A stretch of DNA of 64,000 nt from Pagrus major. Taxonomy: Eukaryota > Chordata > Actinopteri > Spariformes > Sparidae. Positions 52,601 to 64,000 of the stretch are shown one piece after another. The notes beneath the pieces were generated by a model. It was not told the DNA's origin. It did not search any database and saw only the letters and a program-made list of their open reading frames with translations. The stretch is from NCBI RefSeq assembly GCF_040436345.1, contig NC_133223.1, positions 31,835,493 to 31,899,492 on the forward strand, read 5' to 3'. The position numbers and the translations under genes are program-made. Each line of letters begins with the position of its first letter. Position 1 is the stretch's first letter.

Positions 52601-55600
52601 AATGGAAAGTTTGGAGTCCCAGATGATTTATCCAGCCTCAGGGGCAAACCAAAGAGCTTCTCTGTGATTGTACAATTTAAAAATGAGTAAAAATGTCACC
52701 ACGCTTCAGATGAAAAAGAGAAAAAAAAAAACAGAAGAAAGTTTTCTGTGTCTGTGTGTGCTCGGGCTTACAGACTCATTGTTCACTCCTCCACACCTCT
52801 GTGACTCTTTAAGAGGACAGTAGGGTGTGTTGGGGGTGAGGAGGGGTGTGGTGTCCTCCAAATCCCCGTCATCCTTCCTCCTCCTCCCTCCGGCCCTAAA
52901 GAAAGTCTCAGGGCCCTGACGACGGGACACCCCTCTCCCATGGCTTCACTGCGGCCAGTGTACACGCTGTTGTCTCATTGTGACTCGCTGGACTCTGACA
53001 GCACAGCCTGCACTCACAATGTGTTTATTGGACACGGCTGCATGTGGCACTTCAACCCCTCGAGTCCCCCGGGCCCCTGAGCACCGTCTGGGAGGTGGGG
53101 GCCCCGGCTGGACGATGAGGTCATCTTTACAGGGACGATGAGGAGGCAGAGTGGCGGCACAGGGGGGGGAGGATGAAGGCCAAACCGAGCGACTAAAAGA
53201 CATTGTCTGTTTGGACACTGAATAAGTCTATTGTCAGGAGCAAAGAGGATTAGGGTGAGAGGTGTGTGAACAGACGGAGAGGTGAGGGAAGGTAAAGACA
53301 GAAATGGACTAAAGCCTTATTCAGCTTCCAGTTAAATATTTACCCTCCTCTTCCATTAACTAAATTCATCGTTCCAGATGGCATTTGCCCACTGTCGGAT
53401 TACAGGGTATGATCCTGTAATAGACATTAATATTCCATAATGAAAAATAATACAGTCCACTACATTAAATCATTGACACAAAGCAGACGATCCAAGAAAC
53501 CTGTGTTTTTACCTGTAGCTCAAACTAGAGCAGCTTATTTTATGACCGCAGAAGGTAAAGACTCATAACGGCTTTATTCTTTGTTCTGTTGTCGTCTGGG
53601 TTCACAAATGTGGCCATATGTTGGTGTCTATCAGGCTAACAAGGTGAGCAAAAACCTGCTTTGTTCTACTATCACGCTGATCTGATGAAACCCTCAAGGT
53701 GTCTTCACACTAAGCAAATTTAGTTTCCCGTTATTTGCTCAACTTGTTTTTGAAGCGCTTGTGTATTCACACTAAACAGCCAGTGCACCGAATGTACCAG
53801 TGTTCCTACCTCCTTCCAGCCATTTCCCACTTCTCATACTCGTCCACCAGATACCCTCGGACTTTCCCTTTTCCTCTGTTCCCATCTACCCTCCACTCAC
53901 CTCGCTCCCCTCACCTGAGCTTCAGCACTAAACAGGCTAATATGGGCGAGGCTAAACTAAACCAGTGGATACATTTTGACCTGTTTGTGACGCTGGAGGA
54001 AAAGTCAAGGAATTACCAGTTTATTACACTTTATCCTGCAGGGAACCATGAGTATCTGTAGCTAATTTCATGGAACTAGATTCAAGAGTTATGAAGACTT
54101 TTCACTCTGAACCTAAAAAGCTGCTAGTGCTACATGCAGGCTGCTGTCGAAACAGCCATAAAATGTACGTCCTATGTCTTTCAGAAAAAAAGGAAAGATG
54201 TGAAGGAGAAATCACGAGGACTGACGGAAGGCGAATCACGCTTTTAGGAGAATCTGCATGCACTTACACCAGGCTACGCAATCACGCAACGCTGGACGAT
54301 TGTAGCATCACTTTAAATGCTGGTGCAAGAAACTGTGACATGGCATCATCTCCTTTCCCTCCATAGAGGACGGTCCAGTGCACCCTCTGCTAAAGGAGAT
54401 CAGAAGAGAAGCTTTGCAGCACCTTTCCTTAGTCCGCTAGGGACCTTCATAAGCAAAAAAAAATCAAAGGAATCACCAAAGTCTTCTTCAGGGTTTATTG
54501 TCTTGGAAACATGGTCCATCAAATAGACACCACCACTGCCATCCGTCTAGACAGACAAAAGAAGAGGAGAGAAATAAAGATGGGGAAAATAAGACACGAC
54601 AGAGGGCCGGTTCATATTGAGGTTATAACCTCACAAAGCCACACAACAAACAACCCGCAGAGAGACAACCTCTGCGAGCGCTCTCACCCTTCAGTCTCTT
54701 CTTATATCGACATGTGTGATCGTGTGTGCCACTCTCCTCCTCCGAGCGTGGAATTTGCCGCCTGCGAGTCTTTTCTCTCCCCGAACGACAACAAGCTGCC
54801 CACTTGTCTTGTTAGAGCGGTGATTGATTGAGCGGGTCTGGCAGTCCTGAGCCCCCTGCTCGGTTCATTTGTTATACATTTATAGTTCATAATCCATCTG
54901 CTCTCACCTCTTCACATTCCATGTCATTTTTCATCCTCCTTTTGTATCAGGGGGGTCATTTTTCTATACGGCCGTGATAGATTGTTTAGTGTCTGCTGTC
55001 TATAATTGGCCCAGATAGTGGGAAGACTCACATGTGTTTATCATTAGAGCCCGATGCCTGTGAGCAGATCTCTTCATCATCATTCACAATGGATGTCTAA
55101 ACTTCATTTATTGAGCTGATTTGATTCATTAAGCCATTCCTGAACCTGTTTGAAGATGGAGGGATGCTTCATAATTACACTTTTCATTAAGAATTTCACA
55201 TGACAGCAAATAAGGTCTGTTTAGGAAACTTTTTTCTATTGTTTTTAATGCCGGAGTGCTGTTTATCCTTCCTGTATGTGTCCAGCAGGTGGCAGTAGAG
55301 GACCATGCATGAACGAGCGGCGGCTGAGTCATTCAGAGTTTACCATCTGTTGCTCTGCAAGAGTTCCCAGGAGATGCCAGACACAGGAGGTAGACCTAAT
55401 GCTCGTTGCTCAGGCTCATCCCAGTTTTTATTATTTTTTTATTATTTGTCTCCGCAGGTCTCTGCTCTGTTTTTCCTGGTCACTTTTTTAAATTACAGTC
55501 TGAATTAGAGAGCCCGAGGCAGGGCTGAGGTTCACGCGCCTTCCCAACCTCCGGGTCGAGAGAAGAGTGGAGTAAAATAAAAATCCACTTGAAAAAGCCC

Positions 55601-56320
55601 TTCATCACACATAATTGATTTTAATGATAGCTTAACATTATTTTGAAATGAAAAACCCAAATCAACAGCTCATGAGCTGCAATCAAGCTAATGCAAAACC
55701 AGCCCGCCTGCCAATGACTTGTTTTTTAGGCAGCTGCTTCGATGAGAGCAGCTTCGCACCTGAAAAACGAACCGACATTTTAAAAAACACAGTTGCTCCA
55801 CGAGCTTACAGTAGCAGAAGCTTACAGGACGAGGTTAAACAACACTCTTCATGTATTTCAAATACAGCGCCCACGAGGATTTTCTGAACTCAATTTGTGG
55901 TTGCCTGCCAAAAACAGTTGTAAAGATCTGGGATTAATGTTGACCCATTTCCTGAGGAGGGATTTTTCAGATTTGTCAGGAGAGCTACTTCACCTATGCT
56001 TAACCCATGAGTGATACAAACCCGAGTGAAAGTTACTGGGTTGGAAAGAGAATTAGTTACCATCAAAAAATAACTCTTAGACTTCCTGTGTTGATCTGAA
56101 TGTTGCAGGAAATTCACAGGCTCATTTGTGTTAAAGGTTGTATGAATGAGTCAACAAAGCCTCGGCCAGTTTAGGCTCATTTAATTTATATTTTTATTGA
56201 TGTAATAAAAATGTCGTTGTGCTCACTATTATATTTCAATAAAGGCACCGAGGAGAACAATTGGACAGAAAAGGTTTGCAGGTTTATAAGAACAATGTGC
56301 CTTACAGGAATTGTTCTGCT
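49680..56320. other. Noncoding stretch
   Basis: No exon with splice borders and convincing protein could be supported. Several GA- or CT-rich stretches (50880-51340, 52720-53180, 53820-53930) give spurious Arg/Pro/Ser-rich frames. The segment at about 54890-55180 (see findings) has the look of a candidate regulatory element. Confidence 0.4.
50281..50330. repeat. (CA)n microsatellite
   Basis: An imperfect CACACA run with TACA and AAAC interruptions on the plus strand. It explains the His/Thr-rich open frame over it. Confidence 0.9.
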
Positions 56321-56321
56321 C

Positions 56322-56868
56322 GACCTTACGCTGATGGAAAATCAGGTGAAATCTCGTAGTCCACAAAACATTTCTGGAGCTTCACAGCAAAACAGTGTTG
56401 CAGCATTCTCCTAAACAACTGAAGTAGCTGGAGACTTGTTTTAAAATGTTAAAAAAACAAACATAAAATGGCTCCATACAGCTTGTCTGGCATAATCCAA
56501 GACTACAGAAGCCCTGAGATCCCACATTTATTAGAAAATATCTCATTTACACCATTTTTTAAGTTGAAATCTTCACTTTAGCTGCTAAGCTAAAATCATT
56601 AGCACGAGCTCGACTGCGAGTCACAAGTTCAAATAATGTTTTTCACATCAATTTGAAGACGAGCTGTACAGAGATAGTTTTTTTCAGTTATTTTTTTACG
56701 TTTTAAAACAAGTCCCCAGCTACTTCAGTTGTTTAGTTGAATGCTGCAACACTGTTCTGCTGTGAAGCTCCAGAAATGTTTTGTGGACTACGAAACTTCA
56801 CTGTCCCCAGGCATGAGGGTGACCAGATAGTGAACAAATTTTCCTTTTTGGGTGAATTGTTCCTTTAA
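56322..56868. mobile_element. Long-TIR MITE family, copy 3 (best preserved)
   Basis: The left arm TCGTAGTCCACAAAACATTT CTGGAGCTTCACAGCAAAAC AGTGTTGCAGCATTC and the right arm from about 56737 to 56791 are near-perfect complements, continuing inward through AACAACTGAAGTAGCTGG and its mirror CCAGCTACTTCAGTTG. The outer right end runs GGGTGAATTGTTCCTTTAA. The centre has AGCTGCTAAGCTAAAATC. It encodes no protein, so it depends on a transposase from elsewhere. Confidence 0.85.
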
Positions 56869-56879
56869 ATCCTAAGTTT

Positions 56880-59800
56880 GGAAATGTCCTCTGTGCTGCT
56901 ACAGATCACATGACTTGAAAAAGAAAAGGACTCTGGGCTTTGTTGACTATAAATATCAGAGTTTGATCACGACAGGCCAAAGAAATCGTTCTCCCGTACA
57001 TGATAACAGTCCTGAACGTTCTGCATGCCATGTCACATGTCTGCTGTGGAGTCATTTATATACACAGGCAGCCTCTCTAGCTAATCCGAAGGCTACAGAG
57101 TATTACGAGCAGATGATCAGACAAAGGTGCTCCAAAAATAACAGTGTAATAGTGAGAGCTCTTTTCAGTGTCAGGCAAGAACCCGTCCTCAACCCCCTCA
57201 GTGGGTGTTGTAATCTGTATGGCTGACTGACCTCTATATGTGTGTGTGTGAGTGTGTGTGAGAGAGGGAGAGGATCCTCAGACAGAGTGAGGGAGTTGTA
57301 TAATGAGAAAGAAGGAGCTGCTGGGAAAGGTATGATTTCTCTTGCCGTGCCACTGAGTGCACACTCTGGTGCTGCTGAGGCCCCCGGCAGCTCACTCCCC
57401 CTCTTTGTCCTCATCGCTCCAGAGGACAGCGGTGCTCCGGGAGGCGCTGAGGATCCTTTTGGCCGTGTACACGGCCAGCCATGTTGGAATAAATCTGTCC
57501 TGTAGCTATAAGCATTATCTCCTGAGCCCTGGGCTGGCATCAAGAGCTACAGCTAAGGCGGGGACGATGCCATGCAGGCAGGAGAGGAATAACTGAGAGG
57601 TGGAGGAAAGGGTGGAAGAACGTAAGGGTAAACTGATGGAGGACTGACTTTAAGTAAAGGATTAGTTTGACATTTTGTTGATTATTAATCCACCAAGAGC
57701 TTAAGTTTTTAGGTTTGTTTGTTTGACAGCAAAATGACAAACATTATATTAGTCTGCTTTTAATAAGACTTGTAGGAAGGGGCCGAAGAAGAACCCATTA
57801 CACTTTGGAGAAACACAAATTATTTTTCACTTTCTTCACTTTAAGACAGGACATTGGGCCTGACATTTTCAAATCCAGCAGATGCTAAAGTCAATTGTAG
57901 AAATACATTGACTCCATATCCTGATCCACATTCACAGGTACTGGACCAGTAATCCTCTGCAGTAGCTGACACATGTAATTTCTCAAACTTCAGGCAGAAA
58001 GCAATAGTTTATGGAGCACTTCAATAGTACATACTACAGTACAGTTAATGGTTTACATTAGTGCACATAATTAATGCTCAGATGAGATGACGAGGCTTCA
58101 GGTCGACACAACCATATTTTGAAATAATTCTAAAAGTTTTGGAAATATATACAGACACATTGTGGTTGTGCTTGGAGATTGGAGATCTGCACTGTCCAAG
58201 CGCCCTTTAGTTGGCTATGCTTCAGAAAGTAATGAGAGAAACATAGCTGAGAAGATCGATGCTGGTCGATAACGGCACTATACTAACAGAAAAGTTAAAA
58301 GTGTCAGAGGTAGTTAAATACCGGTGGTGCTCACACTGAAGCTGTCAAATCTGATACTTTGGTGAGACCAAAACTGAAGCCTGAACTGTTCTCCCCAGAC
58401 TGTCTTAATACTGCAGATCATGTTGCAGATCATGTTGGTCTGGTTAGGTTTAGCCACAAAAACACTTGGTTAGGTTGAGGAAATGTTTCAACTAAACTAA
58501 TTCTGTCACCACAAACACGGCTGAAAATTATCTCGCAGTCTGAGCAAAAACTATCTGGTTGTGTTGCTACAAACAGACAGAAAAGGTCCAAACGTCTTGT
58601 TAAAGGTATTCAATGGTTTCCTGCTTACAAATGTTGAAACGCTGTCTCGAACAGTGGTCTGTGGCTTGGCAGACATGTTGTGACAAGAAAGTCAGCTTTA
58701 ATACATGTAATTTTTAACCAACTGATAACTCACGCTGACTTTGACGATCCCCTGACTTTTTATCTAACAGGATTAGCGTTGCATGACATTCCCAGCAGCC
58801 TCAGCTGTACTTTGTGTTAAGTGCTAACTGGAAATGTTGCTCGCTAACATGCTAAACTAAACTGGTGAACATGCATGCTAATCAGCAGCATGTTAGCATT
58901 GTCACCGGGAGCACTTCGCTTTCAAGGTGGAAAGAGCAGCAGTGACGGTGCTCGGGACCGAACAGCAGGAGCATTTCTTCTGGCTGCGACACATTTCTCG
59001 TCCACTGAAGACATTCTGACAGATCTAGGATCAGTATCTCTGCCTCCGCTGCGGATGAGAAGAGCCTCTGCTCTCTGATTCGAACAATAAAAGCTGTAAT
59101 TTACTGTCGATGCTAAAAAAAAATCTGCCTTTAATCAAACTCCACTGTGTCAGCTGTCTGTACGAAAAATAAATAGACAGTACATATTTTCTTCTGTCAG
59201 TGACAATCAAATTTGCTGCAAGAAAAACTTGGCACAATCAATCTGTGGCTGTTTGTCCTTATTCCCCTCACTGAATAGAGTTTGTAACACTGATTATATA
59301 CACTAGGTGCCAATCTTGTAAAAAATGATTGACTGATTGATTGGTGCTCTTCAAATATTGATTTCAAGTGACGCTGAAAGTTGAGCTAAGAATAAAATCT
59401 TCCCTCTAACGATTATATTTTTGTTGACGATAAAATGTATCTCTAAGGCTATGTTCACACATCTGTTTCTCAAATCAGATCTGATTTTTGGGTTGCTATG
59501 GTAGCGACGTATGCACAAGTAACTCCATACGCTGGTGACGAGGCTTTCCAACACGAAAGCATGATCAATCATCTCGCTCTCCAAACAATCAGTCTGTCAG
59601 GTCGAGGAGCGGACAGTTTGTTTCAGCGTTGCTGTGTTGTCTTCTCACCGCTCTGCTGGATACAGATGTTGTTACAAGATGTATTATATTTAACATAGAC
59701 AATTGTACTTTTTACAGTGCATTTATTGTGTGTGTTATATTAGAAAAGGTTTTTTTAAAAGCAATATCATGTAGAAATTGGCATTTTGTGCGATTTGACT

Positions 59801-60850
59801 GTCGTAAATACAAACCCCAGGTCTGTAACAATTTGTCAGCCGTAGTGTAGGTGCTAACTGCCGACATTAATTGTTACGTCACAACAGTGTTGTGTTGAAA
59901 TTCAAAATCTTGAAGTAAACATGTGTGACGCTGTGATCTCTCTCACTGAAGTTACATAGACACCACTCACCCTATTACAAGACACTGTGCCGTAAAAAGT
60001 GACATAATGATGCTTTAATAAACTGAAAAGTCGCTTAATGTGGAAACAGAAACACATTTTTTTTTGCAAATGTATATCTGAGTGTGACTGTTAGAAGGTT
60101 AATGACCAACAGCGATGGAATATGTTCGCACTCAGACATGCTAACATGTCACTGCTAAATCATAAACCTGAGTGTTGAAGAACAGCACCAGACATTGTGA
60201 CGTAAACTCCTCCCTGGATACAAACATCAGTGCCTCGGGCAGAGTGGGCAGAAACATCGCCAAGCTAAAAGCCAACCATGATGTTCTTTGTTCATACAGA
60301 CCTCAGTTATGGGATTAAAATGGATATTCCTTCGAGCTTTGTTGAACAGAAAAGTGCTGCTTTCTGGGGCCCTGTCACTACTCTGCGGCAGACGTAGTCC
60401 AGGCGCACCCATCAAAGCTAGTTTATTTGTTCAGCGCTCATAAATAGAGCAGTTTCATCTTCACCCACGACAGGGTGTTATTCCCTGTGTTATTTCATTA
60501 CGCCACATTTTTGCCCTCTTAGTAATACTTAATAGGTTTAGCAGATTGACACGCTGGGTTGCCAAAAAAAAGTGCAAAGAAAAAAAAAAGACAGATAGAG
60601 AGGAAGCCAAAGGTGGAGGGAGAAACTGACAGAGACAGATGTGCAGAGAGCGAAAGAGAGAAGCCGGAGTCGGAGAAATGAGAGAGTGATCGGTTAAATG
60701 AAAGGGACCGAGCGGCGGTCCACTCCAGCTCTGCGGTTGCGGGTGTCTGTCCAGGCTTAGCAGCCTGCGGATGAGAATGGGCCACAGTCGCTGAGATGTG
60801 CTGCTAGCTTTGGCTGGCTCACTCGGCCTCTTTTTGGCTCTGTGCTGCCC
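56880..60850. other. Noncoding stretch
   Basis: No supportable gene. A GCTAACATGC-rich repeat lies at 58835-58905. A TG run at 57238-57262 accounts for the frames at 57103-57543. The open frames at 57242-57596 and 60227-60415 lack splice context and family motifs. Confidence 0.4.
58835..58905. repeat. GCTAACATGC-type dispersed repeat, copy 1
   Basis: It holds CTAACATGCTAAACTAAACT GGTGAACATGCATGCTAATC AGCAGCATGTTAGC, a dispersed string type common in teleosts. A longer member is at 63800-63915. Confidence 0.6.
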
Positions 60851-60858
60851 TTCTCCTC

Positions 60859-60866
60859 TATAAAAG
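60859..60866 (+). promoter_or_regulatory. TATA-like box, orphan
   Basis: A TATAAAAG match on the plus strand is followed 20-25 bases later by an ACGTCAGT (CRE-like) string and GC-mixed unique sequence. It may be a promoter of a gene that continues beyond the window, but no downstream exon is recognisable here. Confidence 0.2.
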
Positions 60867-60869
60867 GAG

Positions 60870-63790
60870 AGCGCTGGCTAACGTCAGTGAGGCCACACTC
60901 CTTATAGCCCAGAACAACCCCTGGCTCTTGGGACTGCTTACTCATCCCCATTTGGCAACCGTGCATCTTGCGAAAAAGCCTCCAACTCCTCCACCTCTCA
61001 CAATCCCAAACGAGCTCCGGTGGAAAAAGCGACAGCCGCAACACTTTCTCATGGTTAAAAGTCTCCGCTTAAGGACATTGAACTCGTCTCCAAATCTGTC
61101 ATTTTTTTTCTTTTTCCTCCTCAAGTCATCATCGTGAAGAGCAGCCTGAGGGTGATTATGACATTAGTGTGGGAATGATGGTCGTGAGAGACGAAATTGA
61201 ATTAAAACAGTAATTAAGAGAGTCGTTTTTGTTTCCAAGGACACGTAAAAACATACAGCGCAGACGGTTCATGATGCAGGAGGCGTTTAACTCGCCACTT
61301 TCATGTCTGGAGGTGGAGGCGATGGTGGTGGAGCTGCAGCAAGCGAGAACCATCGCCAAGCCACTGACCACAGTTCAAGTTACAACATTTATAAATGTGA
61401 AACTACTGAATATTTTTAACGTGGGACCATGGCATTGCAACATTTTTAAGCCTTACACCACTGAATATTTTCAAGGAGATCTTGGGACGATCTCCAGCCG
61501 TGTTTGTGCTGACTAAGCTGGCTGACTTGAACAAGACCTCGGGACAAGTCGAGCCATGTTAGTGACCCTCACCAAGTGGGTTTTGTGCCTAAAATAAACC
61601 AGACCACGGTGCTGTCACATCATGAAATTGAAAACTGAACCCAAAGAAACGTAAAGCTGCAACATAAAGAAATGTAAAGTTTCAACATGTCTGCGGTCTG
61701 TCCTCACACCTCTTTTGGATCGAACGTCTGTTTTTTAAAAAGAATAACACGTGCACATCTGGTTTGAGGAGGTTTTCCATGGGTCGGTTTCCGAATCAGG
61801 TCCAAAACTTTCATCAGCTCTCACTTTAGTCATTTTATAAAGATTGAAACTCTGCTGGAAAATCCCTGAAATCCTGTTTGCTCAGTGAAATAATGCTTTT
61901 ATTTTAGCTCATGACATTACAGAGCATGTGCTATTAAAGCAACCACAGCATCGAAGCTAATAAACCCAGATCCCCGACCCTTCCTTACTCACTAGCTCCA
62001 GACTGTCTTTGGTGAATTACCTTTAGTCAGAGGGAGGGGCCACTTTCCCTGTAAGACAATGAACATTGGCAGTCAATAAACAGAAGGGCGTGGACACACA
62101 GAGCGCCACAAAGCCTCCGGTTCCGTTGTGGCCATGTGTGACACCATGTGAACAAGAATCAAAATCCCTTCTGTCATTCATCAGCCCCTCAGCGGTCGCC
62201 CGTTGTCATGACTCCTCCGCCACCAACAGTAGGACTTCCTCTTTTGTTCGTCACGACTTCCATCCCACTGCGGTCCAAACCTTTATGACATGCTGTGATT
62301 TGTCATTAGTCATTCAGTTAAAACGCCTTCAGAGTTTATTCTCCCAAGAAGGGGCACAAACAACGGCCTGTCTTTGTTCTTTAATTCACCCGGCTTGTAA
62401 CATCATCATCATCATCACAGGTAAAAAAGTCGCTGGCAGCCGATGACGTCTGGTGAATATGAAGTCGTTTACGCAGCGATTCTGGAACTTTATGCCACAG
62501 CTCAAGGCTTTGCTGACTCCCTGTTGGCTAAATGTTAGCCATCGTGCTGTGAGGCACAGCCACTCATGAGTGAATGACAGCTTCTTGACAGCTTCATTAA
62601 GACCACAGATGGCGGGGGAAGTGGAGAGAAGCTAGAACAAATGTAACGCTTGCGAAATGTGAGGGAGGCCGCAGGACCTTTTCACAGCTTGTGCGGCTGG
62701 CCCACGTCCAAGCAGCCTGTCTGGGCAGCCCGGCCCCTCTATCTGAAATCTGGCTTGAGCTGAGATCACGGAGCCCCTGCAGGTGAGATCTGATGTCACG
62801 TTGGTAACTGCTCTGCTGCTGGTGGGTGAGGTCCAACTGCTCCCTCCTACAGACGAGGGAGGGGTGTGGAGAACGGACGTATGATTGCATACACTAAGTT
62901 GAATCCCATCAACCCTTCGGAGTAAAATAATCAGTCATTATTTTGACAAATTAATAGGAACATGAATCCGACCACAAGTCTTCCTAGAGCCTACATGCTC
63001 CATCTGTTGTTTTTATGACATATGCTTTCAAAGGAAAAGGTCTGTCAGTCAGTCGTTAAGTATCGATTCCCATGTTAGTCAAAGCTTCATTGATGTTTTT
63101 ATGAAAACTAACCTCAGAGAAAGAAATCGAATCAATAAATATAGAAGAGGATGAGGTCACTGTGGGAACGCACAGGGCCGAGTGGTTATTTGGCAACAAC
63201 ACGACTTATGTTGGATGAATTGTTGGGGAAGTACAGTTGACATTGGATACATATTTATTAGCTGTAAAAAAGACGTCTGTGTTCAATTCAATGATTTATG
63301 AGGGAGAACTGTGAGCCAGCTGACATCAGCATGAGTGACAGAAACTGCTCTTCTAAAACATGCTGTAAACACAAGACGCTTATGACCTTCGAGGGCGTGT
63401 TTGGATGTCTTATTTTCTGCCTCGCCAAAAACAATCAACGCAAACCATAAGGACATTTCTGACCGCTCGCTAACTGACCAATCCCCAAGCGGCTGTAACC
63501 AGACGCGGCAGGCCTGTCAATCTTCAGTTTCTCCACATGCTGAAGCAGTGTGCATCGTCTGTAGTGGTGACTCTTCCTATGTAAAGGGTTCGGAGGCTCC
63601 ATCTTATTAGCGCCTTCCCAAAAACAAAAATAATGGTGCAAAAGTGAAAGGAATGTTTGTGCAAAAGATATTAGCATATTATTAGCTAATTATCTTTAAT
63701 GCACAAGCTACATTAAGTCTTAATCCGCAAAAAAAAACATTCCTCATGTGTAATTAAGACTAAGAGTGTACAGCCATGCTAGTGCTCTGT
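60870..63790. other. Noncoding stretch at window end
   Basis: No supportable exon. The sequence is of mixed composition without recognisable elements, apart from A-rich runs near 61090 and 63730. Frames of up to 126 codons (62066-62446) are not accompanied by domain motifs. Confidence 0.4.
62399..62417. repeat. Short (ATC)n run
   Basis: About six ATC triplets (ACATCATCATCATCATCACA), a minor microsatellite. Confidence 0.85.
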
Positions 63791-63799
63791 GAGACTGTA

Positions 63800-63915
63800 C
63801 TGCACAGTGGTGCTAAATGCTAACATCAGCACGCTAACATGCTCAAAATGACAACACGAACATGTTGAGGTTTAGCAGTTACAATGTCCGCCATGTTAGC
63901 ATGCTAATCATACAG
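63800..63915. repeat. GCTAACATGC-type dispersed repeat, copy 2
   Basis: TGCTAACATCAGCACGCTAA CATGCTCAAAATGACAACAC then GTTGAGGTTTAGCAG and GCCATGTTAGCATGCTAATC. It is a fuller copy of the family at 58835-58905, typical of teleost noncoding DNA. Confidence 0.7.
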
Positions 63916-64000
63916 CAGATGGAAATGTGTATGGTACCAACATGATTACACTTCATCCTGAGGAGAACACAAGTTACTGTACTGAATTTAAAGGTAATCC

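Noticed and set aside
57103..57543. 146-codon minus-strand frame
   Set aside because: It includes a translated TG run (HTLTHTH), no domain, no splice context and no initiation context that stands out.
60519..60785. Ser-rich minus-strand frame (LSLSAHLSLSVSPS)
   Set aside because: It translates a GA-rich low-complexity stretch (GAGAGAG/GACAGAGACAG).

Overview
The window is teleost fish genomic DNA. Its genes are interrupted by introns with GT/AG borders. The introns and spacers carry several short inverted-repeat (MITE-like) elements of types familiar from ray-finned fish genomes. The proteins read as vertebrate orthologues. There is no bacterial or organellar signature. The species cannot be named from the sequence alone.

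Layout. (1) 1-7340 is an AT-rich satellite block built from variants of a ~20-bp unit (AATCTGAATTTTTAGATGAA). It runs in one orientation on the left (1 to ~3.7 kb) and in the opposite orientation on the right (~4.8 to 7.3 kb). At the centre lie inverted copies of a module with three tRNA-like segments. The left arm holds eight more tRNA-like boxes and a nearly perfect 1.1-kb direct duplication. (2) 7.7-19.9 kb is a minus-strand gene for a 439-residue kelch-propeller protein, with seven coding exons and an upstream untranslated exon near 19.8 kb. (3) 23.2-27.1 kb is a minus-strand slc10a2-type sodium/bile-acid cotransporter, with six coding exons and 370 residues. (4) 27.1-35.4 kb has no recognised gene. 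It holds a decayed copy of the last slc10a2 exon at 33.35-33.50 kb and some unassigned exon-like segments. (5) 35.5-43.4 kb is minus-strand gtpbp8, an EngB/YihA-family GTPase with seven coding exons and 286 residues. (6) 43.5-64 kb has no coding gene that I can support. It holds microsatellites, two MITE copies, a decayed tandem repeat near 47 kb and some stretches that look like candidate regulatory sequence.

The three genes share orientation but have no evident common function. One makes a probable kelch scaffold, one takes up bile acid at the apical membrane, and one is probably a mitochondrial ribosome-assembly GTPase. Exon structures were read by eye. Each set of exons joins with consistent phase into one open frame. 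The most unusual part is the satellite with its tRNA-like modules. One of these keeps a perfect T-arm in both inverted copies although one stem base pair differs in a compensated way.
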